Assembly (NCBI GenBank): GCA_001936135.1
Contig: CP012821.1
Span: 620,001 to 684,000, forward strand
Reading direction: 5' to 3'
Length of the DNA: 64,000 nucleotides
DNA from: Saccharomycopsis fibuligera x Saccharomycopsis cf. fibuligera
Lineage: Eukaryota; Ascomycota; Saccharomycetes; Ascoideales; Saccharomycopsidaceae
Part shown: piece by piece, positions 1 to 9,899 of the stretch
Layout: each line of letters begins with the position of its first letter
How positions within the stretch are numbered: the stretch's first letter is position 1
Position numbers and translations under genes: made by a program
Notes under the pieces: generated by a model
Told to the model about the DNA's origin: nothing
Seen by the model: only the letters and a program-made list of their open reading frames with translations
Databases searched by the model: none

Positions 1-1336
1 GTTGGCCTATTTGCACTTTTGTACTGGTCTCCTTTTTCTTTTCCTCTGTGGTTCGTTAGGCTCCGGACACTGCTGTTTTTTCGTCTGTTTCCAGTTTGCC
101 TGCTCTGAAGTTATTGGCAGCCCCGTTGACGTTTTTGTTTTTATTGGCGATGCTGTTGTTGATGGTTTCAATAATGATAGAGATTTCTGCTGATGTTGAA
201 TTAGTTCAGCGTCGCGCACGCACGCGTGGCTAATGGGGAGACAAGAGTAAATAGAGAAAGAACAGGGTAACACCTAAATTGCTATATAAGCACATGAGTG
301 AAAAAAAAAAATTATTTTATTTCCTTTTACTTCGTTTCCTCATTGAATTCAACAATTGTTTTCGTTTTAATGAGGGATTTAATGGCCAATGTGCTTATGA
401 GCATGCAAGCATATATAATTAGATGTCAAAAACAATATATGCTATCTTCAACAACCGTTATACGCTTGCCCACGTCTAAGCAGTAGTCTTCAAACTCTCA
501 ACTGTTCAGTTTTTTTTTTTTTTTTTCTTCTATTTTATTTTATTTTATTTTCGATCTCTTTTGCCTTTCCAGCACGCTTTGTCAAATTCCTATTGTTCTT
601 ATTTCCCAATTACAATAGTGCCACGCTAGTGCTAACATCAACTTTTTGAATTTTGTTATTCGTTTAACGAGTTCTTAAAAATGGACAATCTTAGTGCCAT
701 GGTAGATCGGTTTATTTCAAACCTGGTTTATTGGCCGGTATGTCCGGATATTTTATACTGCTACTTTTTTCTTTTTTATTGGTATCACTTTTCTCTTCTC
801 TTTCTATTTAGTTGTTGTAGCATGCGCTTCCTGAAGCCAGTGAGAATTATGCCATGGTCATTCTAAGCATGCAACATTTATTTCTTGGAACCCGGGAATC
901 TTGTATTCCTGAAAGTAACGGTACGCGCCATATACTAGCCTGAATGCCTGCTCTTTGCTTGTTTAGCCGTTGTTCGTTCGTCTCTGACCGATACCTTTTT
1001 TACAACCAGTGCTGCACCGCCGTAGATTTAAGAAGAGTCGGCCGGCGTTGGCACGAACTGTGAAAATCCATTCAGGCGTGACTTCTACAGGCAGTTGATT
1101 GTCCTAATTAGGTGGTATAAACAGAGAGAGAGAGAGAGAGAGAGAGGATCAAGCAAGTGAATGAAAACTTGCTCTGTATGTTCCGTCGCAGGGATGAACG
1201 CAATGAAGTTGCGTAAGCCCCGTCAAAGAGAAAAAAAAAGACTCTATCTCATTACATATATGCTGTTGCAAACGGCTAAAAGCCCAAAGCTTTGGAGCGT
1301 AACCCCAACACAGCAATACTGGAAATTGCACATTTG
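1..1336. other. intergenic, no gene seen
   Basis: No convincing gene. Reading frames of 60-90 codons here start with GTG or TTG or match no family. It holds a TATATAA-like stretch at about 282-288, a T-run at about 509-526, and a (GA)n tract at about 1122-1146. The last part is downstream of the minus-strand gene that ends at 1337. The left edge may cut a promoter or terminator of a gene outside the window. Confidence 0.5.
1122..1146. repeat. (GA)n microsatellite
   Basis: About 12 uninterrupted GA/AG dinucleotides in the intergenic stretch left of the first gene. Confidence 0.9.
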
Positions 1337-3601
1337 CTAATAAAACGTGTCGGGGTACTGTTGCTGCGGCTGCTGTTCCTGTTCCACTTGTCGGGTCTGT
1401 TGATGCTGTTCAGCTAGCTGAACAGCAAGCTGTTCTTGAGTGAGCAGCAGCAGCAGCTGCACCTGGGGCAGTTGGACCGGAGGCAGCACCAAACTGTGTT
1501 GCTGCAACGACTGTTTCTTAGTCTCTGGCAACCGCTCAATCCCAAACCGATAAACAAACCCCAACGTGGTCTCAACGTTGAAAGGCGGCACCGGCTGCCA
1601 AACCTCAATCTTCTCCGCCAACTTTGCCGACACAGACTCGGTGTAATTATTGTACGCAATAACAAGCATGGGGACGGAGTACAATGTGCTTGCTTGTCTT
1701 GCCATCGGCACGCCATCGCTGCTCTTGACTAGTCTCAATTTGGCGGCAAAGATGCGGTCCAGGACGCTGCCTATGCTTTCGACTTGCCACACCTGCCGGG
1801 ATCCCACGCCGCCAAGTTGCAACAATTTCGCTTTGCCCATTGTGTCCTTGACGATAGGAATGCTGTCGATCCCCCAGTGAAGTCCCGTTAGACGAATAAT
1901 GCCGCCAAACCGCAGCACTAGCTCCTTTTGGGACTCTTCGTTGACTAGGTACGCGGTTGTGTAGACTGACTTCTTGAGCCGTAGCAAATCTAGCTTTGGA
2001 AAGTCGGCAAAACTGAACATGGACGTCTGCTGCGACTGCGCTTTAGCCTGGGCGATCATGCTACCAACCACCAAGTTGTTCCGCTCAATGAACTCCTCAA
2101 CAAGGTATCGCTCGCGGATAGGGTCCAAGTAGAAAACCGGCTGCACGATGGGCACATAGCTGGGCACCATTGGCAACCGTGGCGGGCCTTTGGACTGCAC
2201 CTGGGCTAACGTTTCCTTTGCTTCAGCTGCTCTTTGCAGCGCGGTCTCAGCAGCGATGGCCGCTGCCGGCAGCGAGGATGCTGAAGCGGAGGCAGCTTCT
2301 TTTTGGAACAGGGCAACTTTTGCTGCTAGCCGGTGCTGGGCCTGTTCGTACTCCAACTGCTCGTTCTCGGCGATTGAGCGGTTGATTGCTTCTTGCCAGC
2401 CAGGGATGTTCTCGCTGCGGTCGTAAACCACTAGCTCTTCAGCCTGCTTGCCAAAATACTTGGTTATTTCTTCGGCAACCGCGGTGCGGAACTTCTGCGG
2501 GGTCAAGTACTTGTCGAATCCAAACAACTTCATGTCCACTCTGTGCAGCAACTGCTTTGCCGCAAGGACTTCTTCAACCACCCACTGGAAGCTGAGCGGC
2601 GGTCTGTAGCAAATGATGACGGTTAGCGCCGCTGGATCACAGATGGATAGCCGCAACGCATCGAGGACGTCCTGCCGGTACAAATCGTCAAGTTCGCCGC
2701 TAGCGAGCCGGCGGGCGAACTGGTTGGCTTCCGCCTGCTGCTGGTGTGAAACGCTGCTGTGTGTGGACTCGTTGGACATGGACGCGTAGCTGGTGAATAG
2801 CGATTCTGCCCACCAGCCAAAATAGTTGAACGGTCTAAACTTTTCATTGCCAGCGGCACCGTCACTGCCGGCCCCAGCGGCAGCCGCGCCCAACCCCGCC
2901 ACGCCGCCCAAGACGTCGTTCTCGTTGAGCTGCCCGTCCCACTTTTTCGCGCTGAACGCCTTCTGCGTAGGCGAATCGTAAAGCAACGGGTTCATGCTCG
3001 GCACGACAAACAACGAGTCGAAATCGTACACGTGGACCGCCTTGTTGGCCCTGATGGGCTTCTTCATCGTGCCCAAGGACTCGCTGAAGTAGAGTCTATG
3101 GGGGTTGTACATGGGCGCGTAGCCCGGGATGCAAGATTGGGCGATTTTGCAGCCTGGGTGCAAGCGGTAAATTGTCTGGCCCTCGTCGGGGGCGGCGGCC
3201 AGGGTGGCGTCGCTCTGGTGGCGCGGAGACAGAAGAAGCCGGTGCTGGTGGTGTCTTTCGACCTGCTTGATGTGCTTGGTGTTTGCGTTGCCCTTTGGCT
3301 TTGGCTTTGGCTTTGGCCTCGTGTTTGCCCTCTTGTGAAGCTTGACAAGCTGTCTGCGGGACATTCTCTGCGGCGGTTGGTACTGCTGGGCGCTTGGCCT
3401 TCTGGACGCTCTCAGGTGCGGCGGTATTGGCGGTATTGGCGGTATTGGCGGTTGCAGCTGCGGTTGCAAGATGTAGCCGCTGTTGTTGGAGGACGGTATT
3501 GGCGGTAAGCTGCTGCTCGCCTGTGTCTGGGGGTACTGGCTACTGTTGCCGCCGAAGCTGTTGCTGCCGAAGCTGTTGCTGCTGCGATTGTTGGTGCTCA
3601 T
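1337..3601 (-). CDS. HAD-domain Swiss-Army-Knife-type (SAK) protein
   Basis: 754 codons, ATG at 3601. Residues 1-140 are low complexity: N/S-rich, then Pro-rich with PPIPPIP repeats, then a basic Lys-Pro run. From about 188 a HAD-like fold can be read: a hydrophobic strand ending in DFD (193-195, the two-aspartate HAD motif), a WDG segment near 221, a GWW near 262, a strand followed by R-P-P near 330, then a strand ending VVYDRS. This order resembles the HAD domain of fungal Swiss Army Knife RNA repair-like proteins (Pfam HAD_SAK_1), from memory of that family. The middle is Ala/Gln-rich, and the C-terminal 80 residues are Gln-rich. Biochemical role is not known to me. GC-rich, with several long antisense frames that I take to be by-products of base composition. 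Confidence 0.6.
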   Translation of the reverse strand: MSTNNRSSNSFGSNSFGGNSSQYPQTQASSSLPPIPSSNNSGYILQPQLQPPIPPIPPIPPHLRASRRPSAQQYQPPQRMSRRQLVKLHKRANTRPKPKPKPKGNANTKHIKQVERHHQHRLLLSPRHQSDATLAAAPDEGQTIYRLHPGCKIAQSCIPGYAPMYNPHRLYFSESLGTMKKPIRANKAVHVYDFDSLFVVPSMNPLLYDSPTQKAFSAKKWDGQLNENDVLGGVAGLGAAAAGAGSDGAAGNEKFRPFNYFGWWAESLFTSYASMSNESTHSSVSHQQQAEANQFARRLASGELDDLYRQDVLDALRLSICDPAALTVIICYRPPLSFQWVVEEVLAAKQLLHRVDMKLFGFDKYLTPQKFRTAVAEEITKYFGKQAEELVVYDRSENIPGWQEAINRSIAENEQLEYEQAQHRLAAKVALFQKEAASASASSLPAAAIAAETALQRAAEAKETLAQVQSKGPPRLPMVPSYVPIVQPVFYLDPIRERYLVEEFIERNNLVVGSMIAQAKAQSQQTSMFSFADFPKLDLLRLKKSVYTTAYLVNEESQKELVLRFGGIIRLTGLHWGIDSIPIVKDTMGKAKLLQLGGVGSRQVWQVESIGSVLDRIFAAKLRLVKSSDGVPMARQASTLYSVPMLVIAYNNYTESVSAKLAEKIEVWQPVPPFNVETTLGFVYRFGIERLPETKKQSLQQHSLVLPPVQLPQVQLLLLLTQEQLAVQLAEQHQQTRQVEQEQQPQQQYPDTFY

Positions 3602-4226
3602 CGCGGCCGAGTCCTGAGAGAGCTTTAGGGAAAACAGGCAGCCTCCTGTGGTGGTCGCTGCGCTGTGCTCTGTGCGCCATCGTGAACGTTCTTTATTTTA
3701 TCTTTTTTCTTCTTTGCACGTCTTCTGGTGAGCGGTGAGCTGTGCTCGCCGGTTACGTGCCCCGGCGCATGCAGGTTCCCAACATGACTGGCCGAGTGCC
3801 AGCAGGCGAGGGAGGCGCCCACGGCAGGCCACAAGGTGGTAGGCAGACAGGCGTGCTTACAACAAACAGAAGCTCGGCAAGCTTTTTAAGGATATGCATT
3901 TGCAGGAGGCGGAGACATGCTATAGTATAGTATAGGGGCAGACCATAAACCGTGAGAAGAAAACAAACAAAAAACAGAGACAAAAAACAGACAAAAAACA
4001 GACAAAAAAAGACAAAAAACAGACATAAAACAGACAAAAAACAGACAAAAAACAGGCAGCGAAAATCAGAGCTGGAGAACGAGCAAAGCAAAAGAACAAG
4101 CGCGCTGCAGCGGCAGCCGGCGCGGAAGCAGAACAAAAAGAGGCAGGCAACGTCAAGAAGGGCTAAGTAAAGTAACAGTAAAAGTCGACCACTGGAGGGG
4201 GAGAGCCGGAACGCTATAGCTCCTCG
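3602..4226. promoter_or_regulatory. promoter of the SAK-like gene and 3' flank of FIG1
   Basis: This 625-bp gap lies between two minus-strand genes, so it carries the terminator of the FIG1-family gene (right) and the promoter of the SAK-like gene (left). It contains a TATAGTATAGTATAG stretch near 3921-3935 and an A-rich tandem repeat at 3961-4055. No gene is seen. Confidence 0.5.
3961..4055. repeat. tandem repeat of an ACAAAAAACAG-like unit
   Basis: About eight imperfect 11-bp units (C-A6-C-A-G-A type) in the spacer downstream of the FIG1-family gene. Strand asymmetric: A-rich on +, T-rich on -. Confidence 0.85.
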
Positions 4227-5072
4227 CTATAGCTTCTCGCCGTAGTAGTCGGGCATCATTCCAGCGCCGCTGAGCCGCGGGTCGAACGCGTACCCGGCAG
4301 CGCCCAACTGCTCTTCGGCCTCGGTTCGGGAAACGGCGATCGAGGCGAACATGAGCACAAGCAAGCTGGTGGCGGCGCAGAAGGACAACACGACGGAGAT
4401 CCAGATCAAGGCGCGCACGCCGGTGCCGTAGTGGGTGCTCAAGCTGTAGTAGTCGTCGACCATGACCTTCATTAGCTTTGTGCCCGTGACGGTGTTGGTC
4501 TCTTGCCACACGGCGGCGACCAACGCCAACGAGAACGCGACCGCCGACAAGGAAAAGCTGACCCGGAAGAAGTTGGCGTTGCTCCAGGGCACGTACCACG
4601 CGTAGAAGCAGATGGTGACGAAGCTCAAGACGATCGACACCACGAGAATGTAGGGCGACATGCACTCGTGTCTGAACATGTACGCGGTGCTGTGGAAGAA
4701 GTTGTAGAGGTCCTTGTCCGGCGGCGACGTCGCGTTGAAGTGCTCGTCGTTGAGCAAGATCCGGGTCTCGTTGCGGGAGCACTGCCAGCTGCCCTTGGTG
4801 CTGTTGGTCTGGGTTCTCACGCACGTGGAAAAGTACCCGATGCGCGCGTCGAGCTGGGTGATCGAGCCGCCGTAGAAGTAGCCCGCGTTGTCGGTGGCCT
4901 TGTACGTGAGCTTGGCCAAATACACGCCCTTGGTTGGGGGGCTGATGGAGCCGCCCACCACTATGCACGACAAGAGGATGTAGAAGAAGAGGAAGACCGT
5001 GGCCCAGTGGCGCGGTCTGAAGTCTGTGATTCTGAAGCGCGAGAAGCGGTAGTCTCTCGTGGGAAACGCCAT
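4227..5072 (-). CDS. FIG1: FIG1-family four-span membrane protein
   Basis: 281 codons, ATG at 5072. Hydrophobic segments near residues 26-44, 143-165, 175-195 and 222-245 give four membrane spans with a long first extracellular loop (45-142) that holds several N-x-S/T sites and paired cysteines (STC...WQC). The GYFSTC segment before a distant WxC fits the claudin-like motif of the Fig1 family (Pfam Fig1). Fig1 is a pheromone-induced plasma-membrane regulator of Ca2+ influx and mating fusion; the related DCV1 is an alternative identity. Length is close to the 298 residues of S. cerevisiae Fig1. A (GT)16 tract lies 11 bp upstream of the start. Codons end almost always in G or C. Confidence 0.72.
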   Translation of the reverse strand: MAFPTRDYRFSRFRITDFRPRHWATVFLFFYILLSCIVVGGSISPPTKGVYLAKLTYKATDNAGYFYGGSITQLDARIGYFSTCVRTQTNSTKGSWQCSRNETRILLNDEHFNATSPPDKDLYNFFHSTAYMFRHECMSPYILVVSIVLSFVTICFYAWYVPWSNANFFRVSFSLSAVAFSLALVAAVWQETNTVTGTKLMKVMVDDYYSLSTHYGTGVRALIWISVVLSFCAATSLLVLMFASIAVSRTEAEEQLGAAGYAFDPRLSGAGMMPDYYGEKL

Positions 5073-5081
5073 TCTGTGCTC

Positions 5082-5082
<1 letters not shown>

Positions 5083-5115
<33 letters not shown>
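5083..5115. repeat. (GT)16 microsatellite in FIG1 leader
   Basis: Perfect GT dinucleotides (CA on the coding strand) between the FIG1 ATG at 5072 and a TATATAA at about 5174-5180, so probably in the 5' leader. Confidence 0.9.
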
Positions 5116-5116
<1 letters not shown>

Positions 5117-5520
5117 CCCAGAAGAGGCCAGAGGAAGGCCACAGGGAGCGCCAGAGGGGAGCAGGGCCGCGGCTATATAAGCTGGCAGCGTGCTTTCTGG
5201 GGGCTGGTTTGTTGACACCTTGCCCGATCGGGAAGGCGGCTAGACGAGGCCGCGGGGAAACACAGCGGCTCCGTCAAGTTGAGACACAAACAACGGGTCT
5301 CAGGCACCGCGGTGGCTTTCCGCAGTGGCTTCCGCGGTGCACGAGCGCGAGGCCGCGAGGCCGCGGGACAGCCCCAGGTGCAGCGCCACCGTCTGCCGGC
5401 CCCAGCCGCCGGCCCCGGACGCCGTCACCGGACGCCGTCACGTTACCTGGCCCGCAGGAACCGCGAGGCCGGGTCGCTTTGTGGTTGCGAGCCCGCGCCG
5501 GCGCCAGAAGTGCCAAAGGT

Positions 5521-5665
5521 CAGCAGCAGCAGCAGCAGTGCCAGCGGCAGCGGTCAGCGGCGCCAGAAACACTTTGGTCTCGCAGTCTCCATCTGGCACC
5601 CTACACCGAGCACCGAGCATCGAGCAACAGCAGCAACAGCAGCAGCAACAGCAGCAGCAGCAGCA
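5521..5665. repeat. CAG/CAA trinucleotide tracts upstream of DDP1
   Basis: Two AGC/ACA tracts, one at about 5521-5538 and a longer one at about 5625-5665 that ends at the DDP1 start codon. They lie in the presumed 5' leader. Confidence 0.8.
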
Positions 5666-6369
5666 ATGGCACCGCCGCACGAGAAAGCCCAGTTCATCAA
5701 ACAGCAGCACGCCAGAGTCGGGAGAGAAAACCAGCGTGAGTATTGAGTGATGCCGCCCGCTGGCACGGACCAGCTGTGTGTCCGTTCTGTTTTGTCGACC
5801 CGCACGCAGCCCGCACAAGCAGCCTACTAACAGCGTCCCGCTAAGTCTACTCGCCACAAACAGGCGCCCGGCTAGTCGCCGGCGGCGTCATCCTCAACCC
5901 GGAAAAGACCAGAGTCTTGATGGTCACCGCCACCAACAACCCGCGCCGGTGGATCCTCCCGAAGGGCGGCATCGAGCAGGACGAGGCCGCGAGCTTCTCC
6001 AGCGCCGCCCTCCGCGAGTGCTGGGAGGAAGCGGGCGTCGAAGCGAGCATCGTCAGGCCGTTGGGAAGGTTTGACGACATGAGGCCGCTGAAGGAGCTAA
6101 GGATGGTGGAGGCCGCTATCGCGCAAGACCCGGGGTTGCTTTTGGGCGACGCCGGCGGAGAGAAAGAGCCCGCTTACCGAAGAATCGTACCCAGAAGCGA
6201 GTTCCACTTTTACGAAATGGTCGCGGGCCAGTTGTTCAGCGAATGGCCGGAGCAAGACAAAAGACAGCGCAAATGGTGCGACTTTGCCACCGCCAGGCAA
6301 GAGCTCGAGAGGAGCAAGCGCCCCGAGTTGGTTAAAGCGTTGGAGCTGAGCAGCATTGCGCGGGGCTAG
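5666..6369 (+). CDS. DDP1: Nudix diphosphoinositol-polyphosphate / diadenosine-polyphosphate hydrolase, spliced
   Basis: Exons 5666-5735 and 5864-6369 join in frame to 191 codons, close to the 188 of yeast Ddp1. The intron has donor GTGAGT, branch CTACTAAC at 5824-5831 and acceptor CAG at 5863. The junction yields GRENQRARLVAGG, which matches the Ddp1 N-terminus apart from a short gap. The Nudix box starts with PKGG and contains REcWEEAG, with the metal-binding glutamates present. Ddp1 hydrolyses diphosphoinositol polyphosphates, Ap6A/Ap5A and polyphosphate. The spacing between the first Nudix glutamate and the RE is nine residues against seven in the classic box, so there is a two-residue expansion. 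The frame also stays open upstream of the ATG as far as 5279, without another ATG. Confidence 0.88.
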
Positions 6370-6764
6370 CGGCCCTGCGCGGAGCTGGCGGCTGGCGGCT
6401 GGCGGCTGGCGACCGCGCGCCGTTTTCCGCGCGCCGTTTTCCGCGCGCGGCAAGATTGTTATAGTATATAGCGAGCAGACTAGCACGAGCTACGAATACA
6501 TAGTCCCAAGGATTGCGCCGCAGGCCGCGCGGCGCTCGCGGCGCCGGCGGCGCCGGCGGCTGCCCGCGGCAACAAAAGATCCGTGTATTGCTTCTATGGT
6601 AGCAGCTGTTGGAAAAGCGTCTATAAACAAAGCTACAACGTCGGTGAAGCCTCGCGAGAAGCGGTGGGCCGCGTTCTTCCGCTCTGGCGAGGTCCGCTCT
6701 GGCGAGGTCGAGGTCCATCCGCGTCCGGGCCATCCGCGTCCGGTCTTCCTCGGCGCGTGCCGGC
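6370..6764. other. convergent DDP1/GET4 3' spacer
   Basis: Very GC-rich 395-bp gap between converging genes. It has GGCTGGC repeats at about 6383-6409, CGCGCCGTTTTC repeats at about 6416-6445, and a CCTCGCGAG/TCTGGCGAGG series near 6650-6710. No gene is seen. Confidence 0.6.
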
Positions 6765-7835
6765 CTACTTCTTACCGCCCAAGAGCCCGCCCATCATCTC
6801 TTGCAAGAAGTTGACCTGCTTCTGCACCTGGATTCCGAAATAAACCAGGCCGAGCTTGTCCACGCCCAATCCCAAGTTCTGCTGGTTGATGTCCGCAGCG
6901 TACGTGTTTCTCAACTTCAAGAACAACTCCTTATTGCCTGTCTGGATGGTCAAGATGGCCAACTGTAGGAAATTCAATGGCCGCAACAGCGCGTTTTCGA
7001 ACAACTTGATCTTGAAGAAGGCGTCTCCGTCGGCGGCGATTTCCTTCGACTGTAGTCTGCTACCGTACCTCTGGTCGAGGAGCGCAAAAATGCTGGCAAG
7101 AAACGCTTTGGCCAGCTTGATGTTTTTCAAGATCAAGTAGTTGACCACGGGGAACCACACAAACTGCACCACTTGGCCCACGTCGCCGTCGTTGCCGCCG
7201 CCGCTCACATCGCTGAACCAGTTCCACGTCAAGTCCACAAGCGGCTTCAACGAACTGCTTGTCCCCAAGATCAAGTGGTCCCTAGCCGTCGCGTAGTTCT
7301 TTGTGAGGGCTGCCTCGAACTCCTTCTCCTTCTCCTTCTCGTCCGCCTCCGTCTCCGCCTCCTTGGCGAGCCCGTCGTTGTTCAAGTACTTCAAGCCCAA
7401 CAAGTCGTGAATCTGCGGGTCGCCAACCCTGTACTCCCCATGGCGGCTCGACCAGCCAACAACCTCGCTGGCAATTTTCCCAAACCCCAACTCGCTCACC
7501 GGGAACTTGGTCAAAAGCGTCAATATCTTCCCCAACAACTCCTTGCTGCACTGCACGTCGTTCCCGTTGAGGATCTCCACCAAGTAGTTGATCAAGTCCG
7601 CCGCACTCGCAAACTGCGCGTTCTCAATCAAGATCAACGATCCGTGGTAGATCAAGTCAACCGCGTGGTCTATCTGGCCCAGCTTCGCGGCGCGGTTTAT
7701 GAGGGACCGCAAGGTCTGGTGTGCCTCGTAGTAGTCCTTGTTGGCCACTTTGTTCTGGAACCGCGCAATCGTGCGCTGGAGTTTTGGGTTACTGGAGGTG
7801 ATGTTTTCTGATGCGCTAGCGGCAACCGAGGACAT
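6765..7835 (-). CDS. GET4: Get4, tail-anchored protein insertion factor
   Basis: 356 codons, ATG at 7835. Starts with an amphipathic helix and then an ARFxNKVANKDYYEAHQTLRS stretch typical of Get4, followed by alpha-solenoid repeats to a hydrophobic C-terminal helix. Get4 with Get5 forms the cytosolic adaptor that bridges Sgt2 and the Get3 ATPase in delivering tail-anchored proteins to the ER. Slightly longer than the 312-residue yeast protein; a Glu/Lys-rich insertion near residue 160 accounts for part of this. Codon 52 (7680-7682) is CTG at a non-hydrophobic position. It converges on DDP1 and diverges from the WDR70-like gene. Confidence 0.9.
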   Translation of the reverse strand: MSSVAASASENITSSNPKLQRTIARFQNKVANKDYYEAHQTLRSLINRAAKLGQIDHAVDLIYHGSLILIENAQFASAADLINYLVEILNGNDVQCSKELLGKILTLLTKFPVSELGFGKIASEVVGWSSRHGEYRVGDPQIHDLLGLKYLNNDGLAKEAETEADEKEKEKEFEAALTKNYATARDHLILGTSSSLKPLVDLTWNWFSDVSGGGNDGDVGQVVQFVWFPVVNYLILKNIKLAKAFLASIFALLDQRYGSRLQSKEIAADGDAFFKIKLFENALLRPLNFLQLAILTIQTGNKELFLKLRNTYAADINQQNLGLGVDKLGLVYFGIQVQKQVNFLQEMMGGLLGGKK

Positions 7836-8222
7836 GCTGGCAATGTGCTGTGCTATTGTAAGGCGAAAGTGTAAACTAAAAAGAAAAACAAGCGAAAAAA
7901 AGTTTCTGTGTGTAGCTGGCTGGCCTTGGATGTTGGTCCAAGCAATCTGAACTGTGCGATTTTGAGGTAATCAAACTAATTGGCGCAACTGCTCATAGAC
8001 ATATCCCACCCACAACTCTTCAAGTCATTTTCTCTTTTTGCTTTCTCTGCTGTTCTCCAGTCCTGAGAACTACGAGCACGCCGCCAGAGCACGTGATCGG
8101 ACGCGTATATGCCGAATTGTGCCAACGCTTTTCAACATCAAGCAAGATAGACATCAGAGAGAGACAGCAGCACTACGGGCAAACACTCGTTGGTGGACAC
8201 ACCACACACTCGCATAGCAGTC
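7836..8222. promoter_or_regulatory. divergent GET4/WDR70-like promoter
   Basis: This 387-bp spacer has an E-box CACGTG at 8090-8095 (a Cbf1-type core) flanked by GC-rich DNA and an ACGCGT at about 8101-8106. GC content drops here relative to the block to the left. Confidence 0.5.
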
Positions 8223-9899
8223 ATGGATAGATTGCCTACCGCATTCGGTACCACCAAAGACCAGCACAAGCAGCACAGCGCAAAAGCTAGCAGAGCCCAG
8301 CAACAGCTACTGAAGCAGCAGCAGAACTTTGCGCGATTCCAGCGTCATGAGTACAAGACCTATCTAGCTCGGAAACAAGAGGCCGCAGAAGCTTCAAACG
8401 TTTCAAAGCAAAAAGCCGAAAATAAACGTGAAGCCGGCTCTAGCTCTGGCTCCGACTCCAGCGAATACTCCGACTCTAGCGACGACGACGACGACACGTT
8501 TCCCGAATCACAGATCTTTGAGAACGTTCCAGCATCGCATCACTTCACCTTCAACGCCAACAATGACAGCAGGCATGAGTTCAATAGCACCAAGAACCCA
8601 AAAGCCGTGGCTTCAATCGCTAGCAATCCCAGAGGTGACAGCTTTGTCGTTGGGTTGAATTCCAACGTGCTCAAAATTTATGACTTTGCCAACATGAACC
8701 CCAACGCCGACGCTGATGACGGCCGCACACACAGCAACTACAACAAGCCAGCCGCGTCCTATGAGACAGTCCAAGGCTCAACCATCAATAAAGTCCTCTA
8801 CCTGCCCGTCTCCAGCTCACAAGCACAATCAGCAGACAACTTTCTATGCGTCGGAACCAGCCCGCGGTTTCGGCTCTACTTGGACAATGCCCGTGCCGCT
8901 AGACACGATGACAAGTACCTCGAGTTCAAGCCCGGAGACATCTACTTGCACGACGTCAGGCAGACGTCGGGCCACGTTGCGGAAGTCAATGATTGCTGTT
9001 TCAACTTCCAGTCCAGATCGCTGGAACAGTTTGTCACCTGTTCCAGCGATGGATCAGTGCGACTTTGGGATACTGCAAACTACGCCAGTGGCAAAATCAA
9101 AAACTCACTCATGACGGTAGTCATTGCTAATAGGCATGAAGCTGCAAGAAGCGTGAGGGTCAATGTGAGGAACGTCTTGTATTGCAACGAGAACCGCAAC
9201 ACAAGTTTGAAGAACTGCATAGTGACGGCCGATGATAATAACGACTTGTCGATCTGGGACTTGGGAGCAACAGAATCGGCAGCATCGGCAGCATTGGCAA
9301 GCAGCAAGGCCAAAGCTGTAAGCAGGATTACAGACGCGTTTGCTGATAGAAGTACCATAGTGACAGCATTACAGTTTGCTCATTTAAACTCAAACACGCT
9401 AATGACAAGGTCAAACGACGGATTCTTAAAACTATTTGATGTCAGAAGTTTCACTCAGCCGGTGCTCCAAAGACAAGACGATATCTTTACTAGCTCTGGC
9501 CCTGGGCATGGCCCTAGCCCTGCTGATGCCAAAGCAGAAGCAATCTTCAATAACAACGACAAATATATCCTTACTGGTGATAATGCGGGGTATCTACACG
9601 TTATTGATTCAAGTGATTTGCACACGATCATGAAAATCGACATCAACAGCGGTAATGCCAATGCAGGTGCCAAAAACATCACCGCAGTTCACCAGAATTT
9701 CAAGATCAATCAACTATTTTTGGGTACAACAACCGGCCAAGTTTCTATTAACTTCAATAGTGGAAACTCGTTCAACGGGATAATTAGCAACTTGAATACC
9801 CCGGTGGTCAGTCTGCGAAAACGCAGTGGTGATGATGAGTTCGAGATTACTAGTGCGCAGGACTTGTTCGAGTATGAGAAACGGCAAAAGTTGCGGTGA
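8223..9899 (+). CDS. WDR70: WDR70-type WD40 protein
   Basis: 558 codons from the ATG at 8223; the open frame extends a few codons upstream but without an ATG. N-terminal part is Gln/Lys-rich with a Ser/Asp/Glu acidic run (about 75-95). WD40 repeats follow; clear ones contain FVTCSSDGSVRLWD, NDLSIWD, SNDGFLKLFDVR and KYILTGDNAGYLHVID. The order with a GDIYLHDVRQTSGH segment before the central repeat and an EIDIT-like segment later resembles human WDR70. Human WDR70 is linked to chromatin/H2B ubiquitination; the yeast role is inference. To my knowledge the family is absent from S. cerevisiae. Confidence 0.75.
   Translation: MDRLPTAFGTTKDQHKQHSAKASRAQQQLLKQQQNFARFQRHEYKTYLARKQEAAEASNVSKQKAENKREAGSSSGSDSSEYSDSSDDDDDTFPESQIFENVPASHHFTFNANNDSRHEFNSTKNPKAVASIASNPRGDSFVVGLNSNVLKIYDFANMNPNADADDGRTHSNYNKPAASYETVQGSTINKVLYLPVSSSQAQSADNFLCVGTSPRFRLYLDNARAARHDDKYLEFKPGDIYLHDVRQTSGHVAEVNDCCFNFQSRSLEQFVTCSSDGSVRLWDTANYASGKIKNSLMTVVIANRHEAARSVRVNVRNVLYCNENRNTSLKNCIVTADDNNDLSIWDLGATESAASAALASSKAKAVSRITDAFADRSTIVTALQFAHLNSNTLMTRSNDGFLKLFDVRSFTQPVLQRQDDIFTSSGPGHGPSPADAKAEAIFNNNDKYILTGDNAGYLHVIDSSDLHTIMKIDINSGNANAGAKNITAVHQNFKINQLFLGTTTGQVSINFNSGNSFNGIISNLNTPVVSLRKRSGDDEFEITSAQDLFEYEKRQKLR

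Larger units (their letters stand above)
5073..5665. promoter_or_regulatory. divergent FIG1/DDP1 promoter
   Basis: This 593-bp spacer separates the FIG1-family gene (-) from DDP1 (+). A TATATAA at about 5174-5180 is well placed for FIG1. The DDP1 side has no TATA-like box that I see and carries CAG/CAA repeats up to the ATG. The whole stretch is very GC-rich. Confidence 0.55.

Noticed and set aside
7-273. 88-codon minus frame at the left edge
   Set aside because: No ATG (GTG start only), stop just upstream, no family features.
4503-5180. Long plus-strand frame antisense to FIG1
   Set aside because: GC-rich antisense shadow; the minus frame has membrane spans and family motifs.
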